In this document: piece by piece, positions 33,990 to 42,086 of the stretch
Position numbering within the stretch: position 1 is the stretch's first letter
Layout: every line of letters starts with the position of its first letter
Source of the DNA: Colwellia demingiae
GTDB lineage: Bacteria; Pseudomonadota; Gammaproteobacteria; Enterobacterales; Alteromonadaceae
Direction: 5' to 3'
Assembly: GCF_007954275.1 (NCBI RefSeq)
Contig: NZ_VOLT01000001.1
Span: 62,001-126,000, forward strand
DNA: 64,000 nucleotides
The notes under the pieces: generated by a model
The model's input: the letters and a program-made list of their open reading frames with translations, nothing else
Told to the model about the DNA's origin: nothing
Database searches by the model: none
Translations under genes and position numbers: made by a program

Positions 33990-34127
33990 TTACATACCAA
34001 TTGCATCAATCTGCACTAAATCACTCTGGTCGATAGTGATTACATCTTCATCATCTATAAGTGAAATAATTTGAGCTGGGTACTCGTCAATTTGAGCAAT
34101 AGTTAAGTCACTGAGGAATTGATCATT
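33990..34127 (-). pseudogene. STAS-domain protein remnant
   Basis: On the minus strand 45 codons read NDQFLSDLTIAQIDEYPAQI and then DDEDVITIDQSDLVQIDAIGM, followed by a stop at 33992-33990. An in-frame stop precedes them and no start codon is present. The pattern (a short strand, then DLxxVxxIDAIGM) is that of a STAS domain, as in anti-sigma antagonists and chemotaxis-linked proteins, cut off after the conserved IDAIG turn. Likely a gene fragment. The rest of the 33832-34380 gap holds nothing coding; a T8-GC-A11 palindrome lies at 34278-34298. Confidence 0.45.
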
Positions 34128-34380
34128 TTACAAAATATTCCTATTTATTATTTTACCTTGTGAGCTATAACATATGACGAATTTAAATGAATGCAAGAAA
34201 CACAATATTAAGTTTATCTAAATTTACTGCATTGAAAAACATAGTTAGATTAATTAAATATAGCAGTGAAAAGGTTGTTTTTTTTGCAAAAAAAAAAAGC
34301 GTAAGAAAATAATTTCACTTACACTTTTTAAGAAGTCATCGAGTGGACTTTTTTAACACTACAGCCGGAAGATAAAGATT

Positions 34381-34581
34381 TTAGCGTGGTAGATAAAAGA
34401 CCATCACTAAGCAAAATAACGCTATAAGCCAGAAAGCTTTAAAAAAAAATCTTACCCCTATATTTCTATCATTTGGGTGTTTATCGGGCAATTCCATACC
34501 ACAATGCTGACATTGATTGTTTTCGCCTTCACAGGTATTTTCAGTTTGACAAAACAAACACGTTTTAGTTGTTTGGCTCAT
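34381..34581 (-). CDS. DnrP-like zinc-ribbon membrane protein (66 aa)
   Basis: A small protein with an N-terminal four-cysteine zinc ribbon (CLFCQTENTCEGENNQCQHCG, key residues Cys8, Cys11, Cys23 and Cys26 approximately) and one C-terminal transmembrane span (FFKAFWLIALFCLVMVFYL). This layout is that of DnrP, a small protein associated with denitrification genes in pseudomonads and alteromonads; its exact role is not established. It lies downstream of norD on the same strand, which fits. The DnrP name is from memory of family layout, hence moderate confidence. Confidence 0.65.
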   Translation of the reverse strand: MSQTTKTCLFCQTENTCEGENNQCQHCGMELPDKHPNDRNIGVRFFFKAFWLIALFCLVMVFYLPR

Positions 34582-34614
34582 ACTAGTTCCCTTTTATTAT
34601 TCATTTGTGAGCAG

Positions 34615-36471
34615 CTACTGTGAAGTCAACTGATGATACAATTGCGGTAAACGTAATGGTAATTGAGCTGGTCTTAATATTTGAGTAAAACCATCATTGC
34701 CAAATAAATAGGGTAGGTATTCTTGTGCATCAACATCAATTGTTATGCAAAAAGGTTTGATACCTAGTCGTTTTGCTTAATTAATTGCCTGATGAGTATC
34801 TTCAATGCCAAAGCGTCCTTCATAGTGGTCGATATCATTGGGTTTACCATCGGTTAAAATTAGCAAAAGTTTGTCTGCCGTTTTTTGTTCACTAATAACC
34901 TTGGTCGCTTGACGAATTGCTGCGCCCATTCTTGTGTAAAACCCAGGCGTAATCGCTTGTATGCGTCCTCTTACATGGTCACTATATTTTTCGTTAAAGT
35001 TTTTCAACATAGTAAAACGAATATTGCTTCGTTTTACCGAAGAAAAGCCGTACATAGCAAAATTATCACCAACCGACTGTAATGCTTCACCAAACAGTAA
35101 TAGGCTGTCTTGCACTACGTCAATAACACGATTGTCATTATCTAAATGAGAATCCGTCGACATTGATAAATCAGCTAATAATAAACAAGACAAATCACGA
35201 TTATTACCTCTATATGATTTAAACAACCCTTTTTCCGCTGTTGCTGCCGTTTTACTCTCAACATGAAAATCGAGCCAAGCATTTAAATCAAGCTCTTCAC
35301 CTTGAGGTTGAGCTTTTAGCCAATATTTAACACTGCGTAACTGTTCAAATTGTGCTTGAATCATTCTTGCGGTTTTTTGCAATTTCACCGGTAGTTTTGT
35401 TGGCGTGGCATCACGAGGTAACATAGGTTGTAATAAACAACGATCTTCTTGCAATGTTTGCGTTTTATAATTCCATTCCGGTAATTTTATCCCCTCACCT
35501 AGCGGAATATCATCTTGCGACGCCGAAGGTAAGTCTAAATCTATTTTTATTTGACCACTTTTTTGATGTTCTTGTTTCTTGGTTAAGGTGATTTTGTCTA
35601 AATCATCAATGGTGCTTTGATAATCTTCTTCATCTTCATCACTGTCATCTTTACCACGATCCATTTTTGAAAACTCGCTCCAAGAGAACAAACTTTCAAG
35701 ACGAAAGATCATCATACCACCGCGACTATCATCAGAATCTACACGTTCAGCTTTTTTCCTTGAACTCTGTGCTTTTTTAACTGATTTTTTCTCGTCATCT
35801 TGATCTTCGTTATCATCTGATAGCTCATCTTCATCAATATCTGCCATCAGTACATCATCACTGCTAGCAGAAGGATAAAGCCATAAATATACCGCTTGTG
35901 GAGCAAAATTTACCACAGGGAATTCGTTAACGGAACCAGGGGTTAGGATGGCATCCCTGATTGACTGCTCCATCGTTCTTTCTATTGCAGGCATTTGATC
36001 CAGCGGTAGACGCATATCAACAAATGCTTTGGCTAAACGTCGGTATCGGTTATGTAGCGCAGGGAATTTTTCTAATACGGTGACCACTAAAGCTTGATTG
36101 TCTTTAGCCCAGTGACGAAAACTACCGCTATGATGGGCCGCTAGAACAGCTAACCAAATATAAAGATCATAATTAAGTGCTTTGTCATTAAATACAGCCA
36201 ATGATTCAGGTAAGCGTAAGCTTTCTTCATCTTGCCAGGCAAGACTTACGAGTTGGTTATCACCCGATATTTTTTGCAGAAAACTTTTACGAGTTAAATA
36301 CTCTCGCCCTGTTGCCGCTTCAACACGTTTAACAACATCACCACCTAGCGCTCGAAAAACCATCGCGACTGATTTACTTACTTGATCAAAATTTACTCGT
36401 GCATCGTCAAATTCAGGATTTGCTTTACGAGTAATATATTTATGCCAAAGTCCACCAACCCACTCTTCCAT
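34615..36471 (-). pseudogene. norD: Nitric oxide reductase activation protein NorD, interrupted by an in-frame TAA
   Basis: The frame from 36471 encodes a NorD-type VWA protein: an N-terminal helical region, a highly acidic middle (DEDEEDYQSTIDDL region), and a C-terminal von Willebrand A domain with the MIDAS motif ADLSMSTDS and LLLILTDGKPNDIDHYEG. At codon 565 (34779-34777) there is a TAA. The same frame then continues AKRLGIKPFCITIDVDAQEY and LPYLFGNDGF to a natural stop at 34615, exactly the expected NorD ending. The break removes the last 53 residues, part of the VWA fold. GAA to TAA would be a single change. It may be a recent mutation or a sequencing error. NorD with NorQ matures the NO reductase. 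Confidence 0.8.
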
Positions 36472-36822
36472 AACCGTAATACATTCATTTAAATAAATAG
36501 TAGTTATATTGTATCAATAAAATGACCCTTTGCCGTGATGTGGGTCAACAGAAGTTACTTTGCTTTATCAAAATTTAAAATGGGGTCAGTAAAAAGTAGC
36601 AGATCTTTCCCGCTATAAGGTGTTTTTACTTGCGTAGAGCCAAGCAATGTATGGCTAAACTCTATTTGTGTATTTCAATATGCTCTTGTACGTAACAAAA
36701 AAATACGATTTAAATCTTATGATTTTGTCATTTCCTGCTTCGACTCTATGATAAATAATAAGATTAAATAGTTAAATAGTTAAATAGTTAAATAACCTTT
36801 AGGGGTAAACGAAGAAAGGGAA
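36472..36822. other. Gap between norD and the small membrane protein
   Basis: A 351-base stretch with no coding frame I can support. It contains the TTAAATAG tandem repeat at 36764-36794. The norD promoter, if separate, would lie at 36480-36560, but no clear hexamers were found. Confidence 0.4.
36764..36794. repeat. Short tandem repeat TTAAATAG, nearly four copies
   Basis: Three full copies of the 8-base unit TTAAATAG and a partial fourth (TTAAATA) between norD and the upstream small membrane protein gene. Low complexity; may vary in copy number. Confidence 0.8.
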
Positions 36823-37236
36823 TTAAAAAAGAGGTGTTTTTCTCGCCATTGCTCGAGAAAGATTTAACATGCCGATCAAAATAAACCCAGCATGCAAAGT
36901 CACAAAATAAATTAATCCAACCATGATCGACATTTGTAGTTGCGAGGTACAATAAATAACCACTAACGGCACTACAGCAAGTAAAATACCCGCTAAAATA
37001 GAAAGTTGTATAGTTCTTATGAGGTGAATTTTTCCGATACCTAGATTTCGTATTCTTATTTTATCATCAACTTGGCCTTCTACACTTTCGTGGTAGACTT
37101 TTTTTTGCTGATATTGACGATAATAGTAAAGTAAGACTAAAAAACATATGCCGGGTAATAACAGTAAATTTGCTAGGTATAAAGATTGACAGATTACCGC
37201 GAAGTTTCCACTTGGGTTAGGACTTCGATTAATCAT
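36823..37236 (-). CDS. Unknown membrane protein within the nor accessory cluster (137 aa)
   Basis: Not a named family to me. The ATG at 37236 is preferred over one at 37299, because AAGGA lies about eight bases before it and the extra 21 residues look non-conserved. Four hydrophobic spans are visible: one near the N-terminus (ANLLLLPGICFLVLLYYY), two in the middle (SILAGILLAVVPLVVIYC and MVGLIYFVTLHAGFILIG) and a weak last one. Position between the norF-like gene and norD, all on the same strand, suggests an accessory role in NO reductase assembly or respiration. That is inference from neighbourhood only. Confidence 0.6.
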   Translation of the reverse strand: MINRSPNPSGNFAVICQSLYLANLLLLPGICFLVLLYYYRQYQQKKVYHESVEGQVDDKIRIRNLGIGKIHLIRTIQLSILAGILLAVVPLVVIYCTSQLQMSIMVGLIYFVTLHAGFILIGMLNLSRAMARKTPLF

Positions 37237-37370
37237 ACTCCCATCCTTGATATAATGATCGAGTGAAAGTAAATACGCTAACAACCTTACACTACTCATC
37301 GCCGCGATTGAAATGCTTTACTTTCTTTTAAATAGGCGAACAAAATTTAACCTAGAAAGTTCAATGGACC

Positions 37371-37658
37371 CTAAGTTAAATAGATGACAGAAATAATTAA
37401 AGGTAACAGCGTAATATAGCTTAAAAATAGTAAACGCCAAAACTTAGGAGCGTTTTTAAGTTCCATAAATATATCAACAATTTGTTGACCTTTTATGACG
37501 ACAATAACTAACGCTGCAATTGTATAAAAGCTTTTATGATCAACAAATTCAGGTAAATAAATGGCAATAACACTCAAAGCAATAAGTAAAAGCCAACTCT
37601 TTGTTGCCGCCGCCATATTAACGGTTTTATTATTTTTCACTACATTACCCTTACGCAT
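37371..37658 (-). CDS. NorF-like / cytochrome c oxidase subunit IV family protein (95 aa)
   Basis: A small membrane protein with three spans (around residues 20-36, 43-60 and 74-92), containing LPEFVDHKSFYTIAALVIV and IVDIFMELKNAPKFWR. This pattern (KGQQIVDxFMELKNAPxxWR) belongs to the COX4-like prokaryotic family, which includes NorF of nitric oxide reductase clusters. It follows the norE-like gene by 35 bases and is in the same operon. NorF is an accessory membrane protein needed for full NO reductase activity in some denitrifiers. Confidence 0.75.
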   Translation of the reverse strand: MRKGNVVKNNKTVNMAAATKSWLLLIALSVIAIYLPEFVDHKSFYTIAALVIVVIKGQQIVDIFMELKNAPKFWRLLFLSYITLLPLIISVIYLT

Positions 37659-37693
37659 AATTTAAGTTGTGTAAAATTAATAATCAGATTCGA

Positions 37694-38278
37694 CTAAATA
37701 ACATATATCAACGGAAATAAAATAATCCACAATAAATCTACCATATGCCAATAACTAGTACCGGCTTCAAAGCCAGAAATCTCGTTATTCTGATACTTAC
37801 CATGCCAAGCGCTGTATGCAATGAAAGCTAGGATTACCATTCCCAATAAAACATGCATTAAATGAAAAGCAGTTATTAAAAAGTATAAGGTGAAGAAAGT
37901 ATTCGTTTCAATTGTTATACCTTGTTCAAATAATGAAAGGTATTCCCAAATTTTGACCGAAATATAAATGATAGCAAAAGCTTTAGCTGTTAATAATAAA
38001 AGCACAGCTTGTTTAGCTTGCGCTTTATGTATTTTAGTCAATGCGATAGCAACAAAAAAACTACTTGTGATTAACGCTATGGTATTAATTAAACCTGCCG
38101 TTTGATGTAACTGAGCTTTACCTTGGCTAAACATTTCTGCGTTTAGCTGTTCACTTACCGAAAAACCAATAAAAAAAATGGCAAACACAGTTAGCTCTGC
38201 CAAAATGAAAAACCACATGGCTAAATCACCAGGCAGTTTTTTATCTGGGAGTTCAATCGCTATTGATGGATTGGTCAT
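37694..38278 (-). CDS. norE: NorE-like cytochrome c oxidase subunit III family protein (194 aa)
   Basis: A five-span membrane protein of the heme-copper oxidase subunit III family. It begins with the typical LPGDLAMWFFILAELTVFA and has TAFHLMHVLLGMVILAFI and SYWHMVDLLWIILFPLIYV near the end; the HxxHVxxG and WHxVDxxW elements are subunit III hallmarks. The short length (about 190-200) and neighbourhood with norQ, a norF-like gene and norD identify it as NorE rather than CoxC. It lies 15 bases after norQ on the minus strand. Its role is accessory to NO reductase and not essential in most organisms. Confidence 0.82.
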   Translation of the reverse strand: MTNPSIAIELPDKKLPGDLAMWFFILAELTVFAIFFIGFSVSEQLNAEMFSQGKAQLHQTAGLINTIALITSSFFVAIALTKIHKAQAKQAVLLLLTAKAFAIIYISVKIWEYLSLFEQGITIETNTFFTLYFLITAFHLMHVLLGMVILAFIAYSAWHGKYQNNEISGFEAGTSYWHMVDLLWIILFPLIYVI

Positions 38279-38293
38279 ATAATTTCTAGATAA

Positions 38294-39076
38294 CTAATCG
38301 AAGTAAATTCTAGCAACATCCATCAAAGCTTGCACCGTTTGAGGGTCATCCGTTAATGGCTCAGCCAAACAGCAGCGACAAACATCTAACGGGTTCATAC
38401 CTGAGCTCATCATTCTGGCAGCATAAATTAGCAAGCGTGTTGAAGCGACTTCATCTAAATCATTTTGTTCTAATCGGCGTAATGCACCAGCTAGCTCAAC
38501 TAATTTAAAAGCTAGGTGAGGTTCAGCGCCAGCTTCTTTTATCAGTATTTGCTGTTCAAGCTCTGCACTAGGGTATTCAAAACGTAGCGCAACAAAACGC
38601 TGTCTAGTACTGGCTTTCATGCCTTTTAATAAATTTTGATAGCCTGGGTTATAAGAAACCACCAACATAAAGCCTGGAGCAGCTTCAAGCAGCTCTCCTG
38701 TGCGTTCTAAAGGTAATATCCGGCGGTCATCAGCTAAAGGATGTAAAACGACAGTAGTATCTTTACGTGCTTCAACGACTTCATCTAAATAACAAATGCC
38801 GCCTTCACGTACGGCACGTGTTAATGGACCATCTTGCCAATACGTACCATTTGGACCAATTAAATGTCGACCGACTAAATCTGCTGCGGTGAGATCGTCA
38901 TGACAAGCCACTGTGTATAATGGTTTATTAAGTTTTTCGGCCATATGGGCAACAAAACGTGTTTTACCACAGCCTGTTGGGCCCTTGATTAATACAGGAA
39001 GTTGGTGTTCAAAAGCATAGTTAAACAATGACACTTCATTGCTTTGTTCTTGATAAAATAATTTGTCAGTTGCCAT
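38294..39076 (-). CDS. norQ: NorQ/MoxR-type AAA ATPase
   Basis: A 260-residue MoxR-family AAA+ ATPase. Walker A is LIKGPTGCGKTRFVAHMA near residues 32-49, Walker B ICYLDEVVEARKD near 95, and the sensor region LVVSYNPGYQNLLKGM near 135. NorQ works with the VWA protein NorD to insert the non-heme iron into the NorB catalytic subunit. It is first in the minus-strand nor operon, with an FNR-type box 84 bases upstream of its start. No norC or norB precedes it here, so the structural genes must lie elsewhere or be missing. Intact. Confidence 0.9.
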   Translation of the reverse strand: MATDKLFYQEQSNEVSLFNYAFEHQLPVLIKGPTGCGKTRFVAHMAEKLNKPLYTVACHDDLTAADLVGRHLIGPNGTYWQDGPLTRAVREGGICYLDEVVEARKDTTVVLHPLADDRRILPLERTGELLEAAPGFMLVVSYNPGYQNLLKGMKASTRQRFVALRFEYPSAELEQQILIKEAGAEPHLAFKLVELAGALRRLEQNDLDEVASTRLLIYAARMMSSGMNPLDVCRCCLAEPLTDDPQTVQALMDVARIYFD

Positions 39077-39159
39077 GGGAGACGATTATCTGTGGTTATT
39101 AAACTTGATGCTAAAGTACCCTGCTATTGACCAAAGTACAATTACCCAAAGCCGCTTCG

Positions 39160-39173
39160 TTGATAAAGATCAA
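39160..39173. promoter_or_regulatory. FNR/Anr-type box TTGATAAAGATCAA
   Basis: A perfect TTGAT-N4-ATCAA site in the norQ/yciB divergent region, 84 bases from the norQ start codon. It fits oxygen-controlled activation of the nor accessory operon. It could also affect yciB. Confidence 0.7.
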
Positions 39174-39181
39174 TGACAATG

Positions 39182-39200
39182 GCAAAAAATAATCATTATC
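39182..39200. promoter_or_regulatory. Possible Fur box
   Basis: The 19 bases GCAAAAAATAATCATTATC match the Fur consensus GATAATGATAATCATTATC at 15 positions by eye. In an AT-rich intergenic region this can arise by chance, so confidence is low. Confidence 0.3.
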
Positions 39201-39316
39201 GTTATGCAATAAGCAAATATAAGCTTGGCTATTAAACTCGCATTCGTTAAAATCACGTTATTCGTAGGCGATTATTTTTAATATCGCTCTAAGTTCATCC
39301 TTAATTTCGGTACTAT

Positions 39317-39904
39317 ATGAAGCTGTTTATTGAATATTTTCCCCTTCTGCTTTTTTTTATTATTAATTCAATCGCAGGGATTTACTGGGCTACTGGAAGT
39401 TTGATTGTTGCCGCTTTCGTGCAAATTTTTTACTATAAAATCAAAAAAGAAAAAATCCCCGCTAAACAGTGGATAATTTTTGGTTTGATTGTTGTTTTTG
39501 GCGGCCTAACAATATATTTGCAAAACGATGCTTTTCTTAAGTGGAAGGTGACCATTATTAATGCTTTTTTCGCTGGTGCATTATTAGTGAGTAATACCTT
39601 TTTCAACAAAAATATTATTAAAGAATTTTTAGCTGAGTCGTTATCACTACCAGAAAACATTTGGTCTAGACTAAACCTCGCTTGGGCTTTGTTCTTCCTA
39701 TTTTGCTCGGGATTAAATTATTATATAGCCTTTAATTACGATCTTGATACCTGGGTAAACTTTAAAGTGTTTGGCTTAACCAGCTTAATGTTTCTTTTCT
39801 CTATCACTTCTATTTTGTTTCTATACAAGTATTTAGAAGTAGAAGAGGAAGAGGTAAATGATACAGATATCGTTAATAATGAGAACCCTAATAAATCTAC
39901 TTAA
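39317..39904 (+). CDS. yciB: Septation protein A / YciB, inner membrane protein
   Basis: A 195-residue integral membrane protein with about five to six spans. The family start (MKLFIEYFPLLLFFI), the PAKQWIIFGLIVVFGGLTI block and the WSRLNLAWALFFLF segment with NLAW are characteristic of YciB (IspZ/septation protein A). It is slightly longer than E. coli YciB (179) because of an acidic tail (EVEEEEVNDTD and following). YciB takes part in envelope and cell-division homeostasis at the inner membrane. yciI follows after 53 bases, the conserved pairing. Divergent from norQ. Confidence 0.88.
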   Translation: MKLFIEYFPLLLFFIINSIAGIYWATGSLIVAAFVQIFYYKIKKEKIPAKQWIIFGLIVVFGGLTIYLQNDAFLKWKVTIINAFFAGALLVSNTFFNKNIIKEFLAESLSLPENIWSRLNLAWALFFLFCSGLNYYIAFNYDLDTWVNFKVFGLTSLMFLFSITSILFLYKYLEVEEEEVNDTDIVNNENPNKST

Positions 39905-39957
39905 CAGCTCTGTTTAAAATGAGCTAACTCAACCTATTGTTTAAAGGAATACATTCC

Positions 39958-40260
39958 ATGTTTTATGTTATATACAGTGAAGATGTTGAAAACTCACTCA
40001 GCTTACGCCTATCTGTTCGCGATAAGCATATTGCGCGTTTAAAAGACTTACAAGCTCAAGGGAAGTTGTTAATAGCCGGCCCATGCCCTGCTATTGATAG
40101 TGAAGATCCTGGTGAAGCTGGATTTACTGGTTCATTAATTGTTGCAGAATTTGATAGCTTAACTGCCGCACAAACATGGGCAGATGAAGATCCTTATATC
40201 AGTGCCGGTGTTTATAAAAAAGTAACGGTTAAACCTTATAAAAAAGTATTACCTGCTTAA
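39958..40260 (+). CDS. yciI: YciI family protein
   Basis: A 100-residue YciI-like protein with a ferredoxin-like fold. It begins [18 protein letters not shown] and contains the family's His in [19 protein letters not shown] and the GPCPAID loop; the acidic end of the domain is [13 protein letters not shown]. The ATG at 39958 is chosen because AAAGGA lies nine bases before it; a TTG 21 bases earlier lacks such a site. It is downstream of yciB, as in enterics. The biochemical role is not established; dehalogenase-like or binding functions have been proposed for the fold. Confidence 0.88.
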   Translation: MFYVIYSEDVENSLSLRLSVRDKHIARLKDLQAQGKLLIAGPCPAIDSEDPGEAGFTGSLIVAEFDSLTAAQTWADEDPYISAGVYKKVTVKPYKKVLPA

Positions 40261-40370
40261 CAAATAGAATAAACAGTTAAACTTAGCCCTACTGTTTGCT
40301 AGTTCACTTACAAGAGAATTAGCACTTTAGCGTAATTAAACTCATATCAACTAGAGCTTATAACCGAAAA

Positions 40371-40802
40371 ATGATCCGTAATAAAATACTTTTAGCATCA
40401 GCACTTTTATGTCCTTTATTGATGATTTTCCCTGTTCACGCGGCAAAAAACATTAAAGAGTGTCAGCAACAAAATGCTGAAAAAATATCCTCGGCTCCAA
40501 TGTCTAGGTGTTTAGATGGTGTGATATCCCTTGTAGATCGAGAGTTACAAACTTGGGTGAATTTACATACCTTTAATTTAGAAGAAAAAGCCTTAGTAAA
40601 TGGACGTTACTCTGCCTTAAAAATGTTTAAGCGTTCGCAAAGTAACTTTATTACTTATAGGGAAAATGATTGTCGTTGGCAATATCTAGCTGTGTCCCCC
40701 GAAAGAGGTGCGGACTTGGTCTATAAAACGTGTTATGTGCAATCAAGTCAGGGCAGAATCACCGAACTCAGTAAAATTATAACGACTAACCCCATTCCTT
40801 AG
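40371..40802 (+). CDS. Secreted LprI/DUF1311-like protein (143 aa)
   Basis: The N-terminus is a signal peptide (MIRNKILLASALLCPLLMIF, cleavage probably after PVHAA). The mature part has cysteines arranged as in the lysozyme-inhibitor LprI N-terminal/DUF1311 family: KECQQQNAEK, then MSRCLD, then YRENDCRWQY and YKTCYVQ. The central FITYRENDCRW is the typical DUF1311 core. Proteins of this family are periplasmic and sometimes inhibit lysozyme; the function here is not shown. It stands alone between yciI and the AI-2E family gene, which is convergent. Confidence 0.7.
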   Translation: MIRNKILLASALLCPLLMIFPVHAAKNIKECQQQNAEKISSAPMSRCLDGVISLVDRELQTWVNLHTFNLEEKALVNGRYSALKMFKRSQSNFITYRENDCRWQYLAVSPERGADLVYKTCYVQSSQGRITELSKIITTNPIP

Positions 40803-40845
40803 TAGGTTAGCCGAGTAACGCCTTATTCAAGCTATTAATCAGCTA

Positions 40846-41910
40846 TCAATCAAGTAAAGCTTGCTCGGTTTTATCAACCAGTTCAACTTCATCACTTAGC
40901 ATTACAGCCATCCAGCGACCTTCTGGTGAGCTTTCTAACCCTATCTTTAATATCATGGTCAGTGGCACACTTAACAGCATACCTACAGTACCAAGCAACC
41001 ATCCCCAAAAGATTAGAGATAAAAAAACAACTAAAGTAGATAGCCCTAAACCTTTACCTAGATATCTAGGCTCAATAATATTACCCATCACCATATTTAT
41101 TAAAACAAAGCCTAAACCGATAGCACCAGCCTCACCTATGCTTAATTGTAATATAGCGAGCGTCATTGGCGGAACTGCAGCAATAATAGAGCCGATATTT
41201 GGAATGTAATTAAGTAGAAAAGCTAACACTCCCCAAAGTAAGAAGAAGTCTAAACCAAAGATCCATAACATCAGTGACACAATACAACCCGTGGCAATAC
41301 TAACTAGTTTTTTAATGGCAATATATTGATTTACCGAAGATAAAAACCGTTCAATTTGCTTTAAACGCATTTGAGGATCATCTAATGCTAAATGTAATTT
41401 ATGTGGAATCGTCGATGATTCAAACAACATAAAAACAACAGTTAAAATAATCAAAAACAAGTTTGTCATCACAGAGCCAAAACTTGATAACATATCAGCC
41501 GCTAACCCCATCGCTGCAGCAGGATCAAAATATTCAGTCACTATCGATGAAGAAAGTTGGATGTCATGACTATTAAGGAAACTTGTTAACCAAGTAAATT
41601 GTTCTTTGAGCTGTACTCGGTACTGAGGTATCTGCTGTGAAAGTTCATTTAAAGAGCTGCCTACTAATCCCGTTAAAAACACAGCCATAGTAACAAAGAC
41701 AACGATAACAAAGATGATAGAAACAGCCTTTGGTATTTTATACTCACTGGCTTTATTGATTAATGGGTTACAGATGATTGCGATAAATACTGATAGTAAA
41801 AACGGTACTAAAATATTAGCCGCGGTTTTAATACCCGCAAAAATGATAAAAATAGCGGCAACTGTTACAAATGCTTTTGCAATAGAGCTATGATTTGAAC
41901 TTGAAACCAT
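40846..41910 (-). CDS. AI-2E family transporter (PerM/YdiK-like)
   Basis: A 354-residue permease with about seven to eight spans in the AI-2E family layout. Two N-terminal spans (SIAKAFVTVAAIFIIFAGI, then LVPFLLSVFIAIICNPLI) precede a long amphipathic region (residues about 85-150). The conserved core LWGVLAFLLNYIPNIGSIIA follows, then GLGLSTLVVFLSLIFWGWLL and the LSVPLTMILKI end. Members export small molecules or ions; substrate is unknown here. It is a single-gene unit convergent with the LprI-like gene. Length is normal and no break is visible. Confidence 0.88.
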   Translation of the reverse strand: MVSSSNHSSIAKAFVTVAAIFIIFAGIKTAANILVPFLLSVFIAIICNPLINKASEYKIPKAVSIIFVIVVFVTMAVFLTGLVGSSLNELSQQIPQYRVQLKEQFTWLTSFLNSHDIQLSSSIVTEYFDPAAAMGLAADMLSSFGSVMTNLFLIILTVVFMLFESSTIPHKLHLALDDPQMRLKQIERFLSSVNQYIAIKKLVSIATGCIVSLMLWIFGLDFFLLWGVLAFLLNYIPNIGSIIAAVPPMTLAILQLSIGEAGAIGLGFVLINMVMGNIIEPRYLGKGLGLSTLVVFLSLIFWGWLLGTVGMLLSVPLTMILKIGLESSPEGRWMAVMLSDEVELVDKTEQALLD

Positions 41911-42086
41911 GAAAATTATTCCTTAACTTTTTATCGTTTCAATATACCTTATATAAGTAAATTACACTAATTTACTTATGCTTAAGTCCAAGTAATCAAT
42001 TAGTTATGTACTCACTTTAAATCGAATATATTATTAGATTGCCGTTAGTGCCCTCAGCAATCAGTTGAGAGCACTTATCACTTAGG

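Noticed and set aside
34278..34298. T8-GC-A11 palindrome as a terminator
   Set aside because: The stem is only A:T pairs and has no following structure typical of a terminator; reported only as low-complexity sequence.
36764..36794. CRISPR-like array
   Set aside because: Only an 8-base tandem unit without spacers. No CRISPR repeat-spacer pattern was seen anywhere in the window.
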